A stretch of 38,664 nt of DNA from assembly GCA_002359465.1 (NCBI GenBank), contig DENA01000007.1, positions 31,825-70,488 on the forward strand, written 5' to 3'. Position numbers and translations under genes: made by a program. The notes under the pieces were generated by a model. It was not told where the DNA came from, searched no databases, and was given only the letters and a program-made list of their open reading frames with translations. Positions within the stretch are counted from its first letter, which is position 1. Every line of letters starts with the position of its first letter. Source of the stretch: Ruminococcaceae bacterium UBA2656 (GTDB taxonomy: Bacteria > Bacillota > Clostridia > Oscillospirales > Acutalibacteraceae). Below are positions 9,800 to 18,300 of the stretch, in pieces.

Positions 9800-10523
9800 T
9801 CAGCTCTGCCCCCTCGCACAGTTTTATTGCCGCACCAAGTTCCAGTGCGCCGGTGTAAAGGGCTTTCCCACAGATAGCCCCATATAGGTCTAAATCAAGC
9901 AAATTCGCGATATCCTTTAGATTGCTGACGCCTCCGCTCGCAATAATATTGCAGGAAGCCGCCCGGTTCAGATGATCCAACATTTCCAGATTCGGGCCGG
10001 TCAGGGTTCCATCCCGTGAAATGTCTGTAAAGATAATATGCTTTACTCCATACTGTTCCATCCGTTTGGCCAATTCTAAATAATCGACCGATGATGTTTC
10101 CGTCCAGCCCTGTGCGGCAACCTTTCCGTTTAAGGCGTCAATGCCTACCGCAATGCGGTTCCCGTATTTTTGAACCGACTCTTTGACAAGTCGTGGATCG
10201 TTCAGCGCCGAAGAACCCAAAATCACCCTTGAGATGCCATTGGAAAGATAAAAATCAACGGTTTCCATATTCCTGATTCCGCCGCCGACTTCAATTCTCA
10301 GACTGCAGCCATGCAGTATATTAAAGATCGTTTCCGTGTTGACGGGTTTTGCTGCTTTCGCACCGTTTAAGTCGACAATATGCAGCCATTTCGCCCCGGC
10401 GGCTTCAAAAGCTCCGGCAGTGCCCACCGCGCTTTCAGCAACTTTATGTGCCGTAGCATAGTCTCCTTTTACCAGACGCACACATTCGCCGTCTTTAATA
10501 TCAATTGCAGGCAAAATAAGCAT
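9792..10523 (-). CDS. hisA: ProFAR isomerase (HisA)
   Basis: HisA is the TIM-barrel isomerase that converts ProFAR to PRFAR. The 243-residue protein has the two catalytic Asp positions, Asp8 in LPAIDIKDG and Asp129 in VGIDALNG, plus phosphate-binding EVGGGIR (78-84) and [15 protein letters not shown]. The ATG at 10523 follows AGGAGGCGGG. It lies between hisB and hisI; in many operons hisH would precede it and hisF follow it, but both are absent here and the gaps are only 21 bases and an overlap. Confidence 0.96.
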   Translation of the reverse strand: MLILPAIDIKDGECVRLVKGDYATAHKVAESAVGTAGAFEAAGAKWLHIVDLNGAKAAKPVNTETIFNILHGCSLRIEVGGGIRNMETVDFYLSNGISRVILGSSALNDPRLVKESVQKYGNRIAVGIDALNGKVAAQGWTETSSVDYLELAKRMEQYGVKHIIFTDISRDGTLTGPNLEMLDHLNRAASCNIIASGGVSNLKDIANLLDLDLYGAICGKALYTGALELGAAIKLCEGAELNE

Positions 10524-10544
10524 GACCCGCCTCCTACGGTAAAA

Positions 10545-11120
10545 TTACAAAGAGCCTTTGGTTGAAAGCACGCCGAAGGAAGTTTCTGTCACCGCCAGGC
10601 GCATTGCGTGAGCAACGGCCTTGAACATTCCCTCGATTTCATGATGCGCATTTTTTCCGTATTCAATACAGGCGTGCAGCGTGATTCCTGCGTTGACCGC
10701 AAAAGCGCGCATAAAATCCTCTGTCAGGCAGGTATCAAATTCGCCAACCCGTTCCTGCTGGAAATCCGCTTGAAAAACAAGATAGGGTCTCCCGCTGATA
10801 TCGACGGAGGCAAAAGCAAGCGCTTCATCCATTGGTACAAAAAATGAACCGAAACGGGAAATACCCGACTTGTCTCCAAGTGCTTCTGCAAAGGCTTTGC
10901 CCAACACAATCCCCACATCTTCAACCGTATGGTGGCCGTCGACCTGTAAATCACCAACCGCTTTCACGTTTAATCCAAATCCCCCATGCACCGCAAAAGC
11001 GTTGAGCATGTGATCAAAAAAACCGATTCCGGTTGAAATATTTATTTCTCCGCCGTCAAGGGAGAGCGAAATGCTGATATCCGTTTCCTGTGTTTTACGC
11101 TTCTGCACCGATGTTCTCAT
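10545..11120 (-). CDS. hisB: Imidazoleglycerol-phosphate dehydratase
   Basis: HisB dehydrates imidazole glycerol phosphate. The protein is the monofunctional dehydratase form, with no HolPase domain. Metal-binding His/Glu motifs are all visible: FFDHMLNAFAVHGG, DGHHTVEDVGI and HHEIEGMFKA. The start was set at the ATG at 11120 (191 residues), because AGAAGGAGG lies seven bases upstream. A longer frame from a GTG at 11141 would place that ribosome binding site inside the gene. The gene follows the hisC stop by 17 bases. Confidence 0.94.
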   Translation of the reverse strand: MRTSVQKRKTQETDISISLSLDGGEINISTGIGFFDHMLNAFAVHGGFGLNVKAVGDLQVDGHHTVEDVGIVLGKAFAEALGDKSGISRFGSFFVPMDEALAFASVDISGRPYLVFQADFQQERVGEFDTCLTEDFMRAFAVNAGITLHACIEYGKNAHHEIEGMFKAVAHAMRLAVTETSFGVLSTKGSL

Positions 11121-11137
11121 CTGCCTGCCTCCTTCTG

Positions 11138-12190
11138 TCACCGAATAGCTGTTTCAAAAACCTTCACAAATTCTTTGTTTTCTTCCATGGTGCCTGCTGT
11201 AATTCTAAGAAAATCGCCCATAAAACGCACGGCAATCCCCGAATTCAGCAGAGTAAGGTACATTTCTTCCGCCTGCGATATTTGAATAAAAACAAAATTT
11301 GTAACAGTAGGATACACATGCATCCTTTCACTGTTATTTTTTTCAATGCGGCACATTTCAGAATAAAGCATATTTCGTGAAACAATGATTTCTTCAATAC
11401 CGGAATGTACCAGAGCAGGTTCGTTTAAGATTAAGGAACCGATTTTCTGGGTAAGGGAGTTAACATTATACGGTGATTTTACTGCCTTTAGCACATTGGT
11501 CAGGGTCGGATTTGCAACAGCAAAGCCAAGCCGGATTCCAGCCATTCCAAAAGCCTTTGAGCAGGTTCTTAAAATCATCAAATTGTCATAGTCCTCTACT
11601 TCATTAAGGAGGGACTGATCCCAAAAATCCATATAAGCTTCATCCAATACCACGAGCGCACGCACCGACGTGATCAAACGCCTGATCTCCTCTTTTTGAA
11701 GACCGAGCGAGGAGGGGTTGCATGGATTGGAAAAAAGAATCACTTTTGCATCATGTGTATTGGCAATGTCGATCATCTTATCGACATTAATGGTCAGATC
11801 GGGATTTTTTTGGTAAACAATACTCTTTGCCTCTGCGACCGAAGCATAAAAGTGATACATGGAAAAGTCCGGAGATACCGTCAGCATAGGGTCTCCTTTC
11901 ATCAAAAAGGCACTGCAGACAACGGAGATCAGTTCGTCGGAGCCGTTACCGGCCGTAACATATGCGGGGTTGACATGATAATATTCCGCAAAGCTTTTAC
12001 AGAGCTCAGACGCGAGCGGATCCGGGTAACGGTTATAAGCGGTAAACGCCGCCGCTTCCATCATTTTTAAGGCAATCCGGTTTGGGATTGGCAGAAAAGA
12101 TTCATTAGCGTCCAGCCGAATCGGATAAGTTCCGGTAATCGGGTCATACGGCCGTAAGTCCCGGATTTTTTCATTTAACTGGTAGCCCAT
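11138..12190 (-). CDS. hisC: Histidinol-phosphate aminotransferase
   Basis: HisC is a PLP-dependent fold-type I transaminase making histidinol phosphate. The 350-residue protein shows SNPCNPS (154-160), VLDEAYMDF (181-189) and the PLP lysine Lys212 in RTCSKAFGMAGIRLGF. The ATG at 12190 sits one base after the hisD stop (TGACATG), indicating coupling. No histidinol-phosphate phosphatase gene lies in this operon, so that step must be encoded elsewhere. Confidence 0.95.
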   Translation of the reverse strand: MGYQLNEKIRDLRPYDPITGTYPIRLDANESFLPIPNRIALKMMEAAAFTAYNRYPDPLASELCKSFAEYYHVNPAYVTAGNGSDELISVVCSAFLMKGDPMLTVSPDFSMYHFYASVAEAKSIVYQKNPDLTINVDKMIDIANTHDAKVILFSNPCNPSSLGLQKEEIRRLITSVRALVVLDEAYMDFWDQSLLNEVEDYDNLMILRTCSKAFGMAGIRLGFAVANPTLTNVLKAVKSPYNVNSLTQKIGSLILNEPALVHSGIEEIIVSRNMLYSEMCRIEKNNSERMHVYPTVTNFVFIQISQAEEMYLTLLNSGIAVRFMGDFLRITAGTMEENKEFVKVFETAIR

Positions 12191-12191
12191 G

Positions 12192-13475
12192 TCAGCGCCT
12201 CACTTTAATCGAATTCGCATGAGCAGTCAGGCCTTCGGTCTGTGCAAGCTGAATGATATCCTCCTGCGCCGATTGCAGCGCGCTTTCCGTGTAATAAATA
12301 AAACTGGATTTTTTGATAAAGCTGTCTACCGAAAGCGGAGAAAAAAAGCGGGCGGTTCCCCCGGTCGGGAGAACATGGTTCGGCCCCGCGAAATAATCTC
12401 CCAGTGGTTCGGGCGAATAATTGCCGAGGAAAACGGAACCTGCGTTGTCGATTTTCCCCATAAACTCCATCGGGTTTGCCGCGCAAATCTCGAGATGTTC
12501 CGGTGCCAGTTCATTTGCAAAAGAGACGGCTTCGTCCATACTTTGGCAGACAATCACCGCCCCGAAACGGTCAAGCGACCGGGTGATGATATCTTTGCGG
12601 GAAAGTCCCGGCAGCTGCCGGTATATCTGAGCAACCGTCTGCTCCGCAATTGCTTCCGAAGTTGTCAGCAGGATTGCGGAGGCGAGCACATCGTGCTCCG
12701 CCTGCGACATTAAATCCGCAGCCAAAAATTCCGGGTTAGCCGTATCGTCCGCAATAATCAGGATTTCGCTCGGGCCGGCGATCATATCGATATCGACCGT
12801 ACCATAGAGTTGTTTTTTTGCGGTGGCGACAAAAATATTTCCCGGGCCAACTATTTTATCGACCTTGGGAACCGTCTCCGTACCAAAAGCAAGCGCCGCA
12901 ACCGCCTGTGCCCCGCCGACAAGAAAAACACGATCCACCTCGGCGGTCAGCGCTGCCGCCAGAATATTCGGGTTGGGTTTTCCGTCCTTTCCCGGAGGCG
13001 TAACCATAATAATTTCGCCGACACCGGCAATTTTGGCCGGGATGGCGTTCATCAGTACCGAAGAAGGATAGGCAGCCGTCCCGCCCGGAACATAAATGCC
13101 GACTCTTGAAAGGCCGCGAATCCGCTGCCCCATCATCACACCGTTTTCATCGGTGTTAAACCAGCTCTGCTGTTTCTGCCGGGAATGAAAATCACGGATA
13201 TTTGCCGCGGCCCGTTCAAGAGCTGCTAAAAAATCCGGCTCACAGCCCTTTGTAAGCTCCCGCATTTCCCGAACAGAAATTTCCGTCTCATCCAGCACAC
13301 TGCCGTCGAATTTCATGGTATATTCACGAACTGCCTGATCCCCGTGGCGGCGCACATTTTCTATAATCTCCGAGACTGCCGCATCTACCTGCCGGTTCGA
13401 CTCTTCACTGCGTAGCTTCAGCTGACTGATAAAATCACGGCCAAAGCTGCCGCCCTTTTTCACAAGCTGTATCAT
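12192..13475 (-). CDS. hisD: Histidinol dehydrogenase
   Basis: HisD is the zinc and NAD enzyme that oxidises histidinol to histidine in two steps. The 427-residue protein has the usual length and carries GIYVPGGTAAYPSSVLMNA, DMIAGPSEILIIAD, a SQAEHD zinc-region motif, the active-site stretch LAPEHLEI, and GPNHVLPTGGTARFF. The ATG overlaps the hisG stop by four bases (ATGA). Confidence 0.97.
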   Translation of the reverse strand: MIQLVKKGGSFGRDFISQLKLRSEESNRQVDAAVSEIIENVRRHGDQAVREYTMKFDGSVLDETEISVREMRELTKGCEPDFLAALERAAANIRDFHSRQKQQSWFNTDENGVMMGQRIRGLSRVGIYVPGGTAAYPSSVLMNAIPAKIAGVGEIIMVTPPGKDGKPNPNILAAALTAEVDRVFLVGGAQAVAALAFGTETVPKVDKIVGPGNIFVATAKKQLYGTVDIDMIAGPSEILIIADDTANPEFLAADLMSQAEHDVLASAILLTTSEAIAEQTVAQIYRQLPGLSRKDIITRSLDRFGAVIVCQSMDEAVSFANELAPEHLEICAANPMEFMGKIDNAGSVFLGNYSPEPLGDYFAGPNHVLPTGGTARFFSPLSVDSFIKKSSFIYYTESALQSAQEDIIQLAQTEGLTAHANSIKVRR

Positions 13476-14110
13476 GAATTTTCCTCCTTTGCCCGATCCA
13501 TACGCTCCACAAGGCCTTCTATCTCTGTCTTCCGGATTTTCAGACTAGCCGCATTCACAATCAGTCTTGCGGAGATATCGCAGATGCTTTCAATCACTTC
13601 CAGACCGTTTTCCTTTAATGTGGAACCCGTTTCAACAATGTCCACTATCGCATCGGAAAGGCCCAGAAGCGGCGCCAGCTCAACAGAGCCTTCGATTTTT
13701 ATGATTCTGATATCCATGGCCTTGCTCTCAAAGTAATTTCTTGCTACATTCGGGTATTTTGTAGCGATGGTTTTGGAAGAATAACCGCTAAAAAAATCCC
13801 TGTTTTTCGGACCGGCAAGCGCAAATTTACATTTGCCGAACCCCAGATCCAGCACTTCATAAAAACCGCTGCCCTGTTCCATGATCGTGTCTTTGCCAAC
13901 AACACCCAAATCGCAGACACCATGTTCTACGTAGGTTATGACATCCGCAGCCTTGGCAAGAACCACCTCAAACTGGTTGTCTCCAACCGGCAATATCAGT
14001 TTACGTCCTTTATGCCTGACGGCAGAACAGTCAAAGCCGATTTTTGCAAAAAGCGCAACGGTATCATTTTCAAGTCTGCCCTTTGTCAGGGCGATTCTAA
14101 GTGGCTTCAT
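13472..14110 (-). CDS. hisG: ATP phosphoribosyltransferase, short catalytic form
   Basis: HisG condenses ATP with PRPP, the committed step of histidine synthesis. From the ATG at 14110 the protein has 212 residues and starts MKPLRIALTKGRLENDTV. It is the short form that lacks the C-terminal regulatory domain and needs HisZ. An in-frame ATG at 14161 would add 17 unlike residues and a 40-base overlap with hisZ; the shorter start fits the family length better, although its GGTTGG ribosome binding site is weak. The PRPP loop is visible as ADAIVDIVETGSTLKENGLE (read ...SDAIVDIVETGST...). Confidence 0.94.
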   Translation of the reverse strand: MKPLRIALTKGRLENDTVALFAKIGFDCSAVRHKGRKLILPVGDNQFEVVLAKAADVITYVEHGVCDLGVVGKDTIMEQGSGFYEVLDLGFGKCKFALAGPKNRDFFSGYSSKTIATKYPNVARNYFESKAMDIRIIKIEGSVELAPLLGLSDAIVDIVETGSTLKENGLEVIESICDISARLIVNAASLKIRKTEIEGLVERMDRAKEENS

Positions 14111-14121
14111 TTCTACCAACC

Positions 14122-15318
14122 CTATGCCAGATTTATTGTCTGTATACTGTTTCCAATACAATCGACACGCCTGATTCCGCGTGTTTTGGCGTACTCCAAC
14201 GCCTCTGCTTTTGTATTAAAAATACTGTTTTCACATTTCAAGCCCTTTTCGATAAGTGTGGAAGCGTAGCTAAGAGCCTCTATCTCAAAGCCGGTCTCTC
14301 CGTGAACCAAAACATCGGATGGCAAAACGGTACAGAGTTTTCCGCGTTCCAGCATGATCTTTGAAATCGCATCCACATTAATGGCGAATCCAATCGCCGG
14401 CATCGGAAAGTCAAAACACCCAAGGAGGTTGTCATATCTTCCGCCGAGAAGCACAGCGTCGCCGCAATCCTTCACATAAGCGCTGAAAACAATATTGGTA
14501 TAATAATCATTGCGCTGTACAAGGCCCAAATCAATGATGATTTTGTCGCCAAGACCGCGTCGGCTTAAAGAATTGTAAAGCTCATGCAGGTACTCCAGCA
14601 TTCGACCGGACTGATCACCGGAACAAAACGGTTCCGCGCGTTCAAAGACCTCTTCTCCGCCGAACAGGCGCGGAAGCGTGCGCATTGCCGTTACCTGTTG
14701 GGATTCCTCCAGCCCGTCGAGAATCAAATTCAACGATGCATAATTCTTGGATTCAATAGCACAGCGGATGTCCTCGCGCAAATCGTCCGAAACGGGGAGT
14801 TGCTCGGCAAAGGCGCGGAAAAGGCCCGCGTGACCCAATTCAAACCGAAAGTCGGGGACGCATTTGCTTAACGATTCAATCGCCGTGACAATCACTTCCA
14901 GATCCGCGCGCATCCCGTCCGCCCCAAGAAGCTCAATTCCTGTCTGAACGGTTTCGTCGCTGCGGCCCGTCAGCGCCGGATTATTGCGGTAAATGGGCTG
15001 AGTGTAAAAAAGGCGGATGGGTTTTGGAAGGCTCTGCAGCCTTGTTGCAGCCAGACGAGCAATCGGCATTGTGGAATCCGGACGCATCACAATCAGTCTT
15101 CCGCGGTGGTCAGACATTTTATACATAACCTCTTGCCCGATTCCGGAAAAACCCGGATCGAACACGTCGTAAAACTCCATTCCGGGAGTAACAACTTCAT
15201 TGAATCCTCTGGAGGAAAAAACATCCGTGAGTGTCTTCTCCACATGCCTGCGGGCAAGACATTCTTCAAAAAGCAAATCCCTGGTTCCTTCCGGAGTCAC
15301 TTTATTATACTTTTTCAT
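14122..15318 (-). CDS. hisZ: ATP phosphoribosyltransferase regulatory subunit
   Basis: HisZ is a catalytically inactive paralogue of histidyl-tRNA synthetase that assembles with short HisG and gives it histidine feedback control. The 398-residue protein has class II synthetase-like motifs: TPEGTRDLLFEE at the N terminus, VMRPDSTMPIARLAATR (motif 2-like), and GGRYDNLLGCFDFPMPAIGFA (motif 3-like). No C-terminal anticodon-binding domain is apparent. The ATG at 15318 follows TAGGAGC. It is the first gene of the his operon, behind a dedicated promoter. Confidence 0.93.
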   Translation of the reverse strand: MKKYNKVTPEGTRDLLFEECLARRHVEKTLTDVFSSRGFNEVVTPGMEFYDVFDPGFSGIGQEVMYKMSDHRGRLIVMRPDSTMPIARLAATRLQSLPKPIRLFYTQPIYRNNPALTGRSDETVQTGIELLGADGMRADLEVIVTAIESLSKCVPDFRFELGHAGLFRAFAEQLPVSDDLREDIRCAIESKNYASLNLILDGLEESQQVTAMRTLPRLFGGEEVFERAEPFCSGDQSGRMLEYLHELYNSLSRRGLGDKIIIDLGLVQRNDYYTNIVFSAYVKDCGDAVLLGGRYDNLLGCFDFPMPAIGFAINVDAISKIMLERGKLCTVLPSDVLVHGETGFEIEALSYASTLIEKGLKCENSIFNTKAEALEYAKTRGIRRVDCIGNSIQTINLA

Positions 15319-15350
15319 TGAATCTGCTCCTATCGGCTTTCGTCTTACGC

Positions 15351-15394
15351 TTTAGTATGCTAATATAATAGCATACTAAACTATCCATTGTCAA
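15351..15394 (-). promoter_or_regulatory. his operon promoter with palindromic operator
   Basis: Minus strand TTGACA (15389-15394), an 18-base spacer and TATTAT (15365-15370). A perfect inverted repeat with 12-base arms, TTTAGTATGCTA at 15351-15362 and TAGCATACTAAA at 15369-15380, is centred on the -10. The -35 begins directly after the polC stop. A repressor bound here would block polymerase. A TrpR-family YerC/HisR-type regulator is a plausible candidate by family knowledge, but that identity is inference. No T-box features are visible in the short leader. Confidence 0.75.
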
Positions 15395-18300
15395 CTAAAA
15401 TAATGTCATTTGGCTGCTTTGCGGCAAACCGGCCAACGCACCGGCCTCCGTCAGCGTTTCTATCACAGATTTTGAAACCTTGGAACGCGTCTGCAAATCG
15501 TCTACGGAAATATATATACCTTTTTCTTTTGCGGCAGCCAAACTGTTTGCCGCGGCTTCTCCCACGCCGGCCAGCGACGAAAAAGGAAGCCTGATTTTTC
15601 CATCTTCAACCAGATATTTTTTTGCGTCGGACTTATAAAGATCAACCGGAAGAACCTCGATACCGCGTGCAAGCATTTCGTTAATAATCTGGAACGTTGC
15701 ATAAGCGGCCTCTTCCTTTGCGCTTGCTTCCTTGCCCTTCATACTGATTTCATTCATGCGGCGGCGCACGGCCTCCCTGCCTTTTATTACGGTGGCGCCG
15801 TCAAAATCCTCCCCGCGTACGGTAAAATAAGCGGCATAATATTCAACCGGTCTGTGTACCTTGTACCAGCCGAGGCGAAGCGTGGAAATCATATATGCCG
15901 CCGCATGCGCCTTTGGGAACATATATTTTATTTTCATGCAGGAATCAACATACCACTGCGGTACATTATGATCCTTCATGGCCTGAATATGTTCTTCCGT
16001 TAACAGCTTCGAAGCTTTTCCCTTTCGAGTGATCTCCATGATTTTAAAAGCCATTTTCGGTTCCAGACCCTTATGCAGAAGATATGTCATGATGCTGTCT
16101 CTGGTTCCGATTACCTCCGCAATGGTGCAGGTCTTATTTTTAATCAGGTCCTGCGCGTTGCCGAGCCAGACATCCGTGCCGTGTGACAAACCGGAAACCT
16201 GCAGAAGGTCGGAGAAGGTTTTGGGCTGGGAATCAATCAGCATCTGTCGTACAAAGCTTGTACCAACTTCCGGCAAAGAAAAGGTGCCGGTCTTGGAGTC
16301 AATGTCTTCGGGGCTAACGTGCAGCGCCTCCGTCGAAGTAAAAAGCGACATTACTTCCGGATCGCTCATGGACACTTTCATAACCGGAATCCCCGTATAA
16401 TCTTCCAGATACCGGTAGATGGTCGGAACATCATGCCCCAGTTCGTCCAGTTTACAGATGGTGTCATGGATGGAATGGAAGTCGAAATGGGTGGTGATAT
16501 TGTCCGACTTCTGATCGTTTGCCGGATGCTGCACCGGGCAGAAATCGTAAATCTCCATGCCCTTCGGCACAACAACCATGCCGCCCGGGTGCTGGCCGGT
16601 CGTACGTTTAATGCCCGTACAGCCCGTTGCCAGACGCTGCTCTTCCGCGCGGTGCATAACAACGCCTTTTTCCTCCGCGTATTTCTTTACGAAACCAATC
16701 GCAGTTTTGTCCGCAACCGTTGCAATGGTACCGGCTTTAAAAACATTATCCTTGCCAAACAGCGTTTCTGTGTATCGGTGCGCGCTTGTCTGATATTCCC
16801 CGGAAAAGTTCAGGTCGATATCCGGCGTTTTATCGCCGTCAAATCCCAAAAAGGTTTCAAACGGAATCGTGTGCCCGTCACGGTTGTAGTCCGTACCGCA
16901 GACAGGGCATTTTTTCGGGGGCAGGTCAAAACCGCTGCCATAGCTGCCGTCCGTTATAAATTCGCTGTGTTTACAGTTTGGGCACACATAATGCGGCTCC
17001 AGCGGGTTTACCTCGGAAATACCGGACATATTTGCCACAAAGGAGGAACCGACGGATCCACGCGACCCCACCAGATAGCCATGCGCTTCAGAGTCTGCAA
17101 CCAGCTTCTGCGCGGTCATATAAAGGATAGAAAAGCCGTGCTTCGTGATGGACCCAAGCTCACGGTCAAGGCGCTGTTTGACAATATCCGGCAGCGGGTC
17201 GCCGTAGACTTCTTTTGCCCGTGTCCATGTGATGCTGGTCAGCTGTTCCTCAGCGCCCTCAATGAAGGGCGGAAAGGTACCGTCGGGAATCGGTTTGATT
17301 TCTTCCGTCATATCTGCGATCAGGTTCGTATTTTTTACCACGACTTCATACGCTTTCTCCTCGCCCAGATAGGAGAATTCCTGCAGCATTTCCGCCGTGG
17401 TGCGCATATAGAGCGGCGCCTGTTCGTCGGTGTCCTTGTACCCCTGTCCTGCCATTAGAATTTTGCGGTAATCGCCGTCCTTTGGATCCATAAAATGCAC
17501 ATCGCAGGTCGCGACCACCGGCTTATGAAGCTGTTCGCCGAGTTTGACAATGGTGCGGTTGAATTCCCGCAGTTTTTCTTCATCGGGAACAAGACCTTCC
17601 CGGACCATAAACAGGTTATTCCCAATCGGCTGAATTTCAAGATAATCGTAAAAACTTGCAATTTCACACAGGCTTTCCCACGGCTGCGCATTAAAAATCG
17701 CTTTGTAAAGTTCTCCCGCCTCACAGGCGCTGCCAATGATAAGGCCGTCCCTGTGCTGTATCAGTTCGCTTTTGGGAATACGCGGATTTCTGTAAAAATA
17801 GTTTAAGTGTGATTTGGAAATAAGCTTGTATAGATTTTTCAGACCGTCCTTATTTTTTACCAGAATAATCTGATGATAGGATTTCATCTTTTTGGGGTCG
17901 CCGCCGGCAAGCGAGGAATTGATATCCATCACTGTTTTCGCCGAAGTATCTTCTTTCAGCCGTGTCAGCAGTGCCATGAAGATTTTGCCGAGCACCGTGG
18001 CGTCATCGCTCGCGCGGTGATGATTGAACGGGTCAAGCTTTAAGTATTTGGCAACCGTATCCAGCTTGCAGTTTTTTATATCCTTCAGCATGGAGCGGCA
18101 CATGGGAACAGTATCTATGTAAGGATAATGGAAATCCATCCCACTGCGCTGCGCGGCAATGCGGATAAAGGAAGTATCAAACTCAGCGTTATGGGCAACC
18201 AGAACCGCGTCATCCCCACAGAAATCATAAAAAGATCGGATTGCTTCCCTTTCCAGCGGCGCATCCCTGACCATATCGTCGGTAATCCCGGTCAGCTCCG

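Noticed and set aside
11121..11141. GTG start of hisB that would overlap the hisC stop
   Set aside because: The AGAAGGAGG ribosome binding site would then lie within the coding frame; the ATG at 11120 is correctly spaced from it.
16319..17458. A 379-codon open frame on the plus strand inside polC
   Set aside because: It is antisense to conserved PolC sequence, has no ribosome binding site or recognisable domain, and its composition follows the codon pattern of polC read in reverse.
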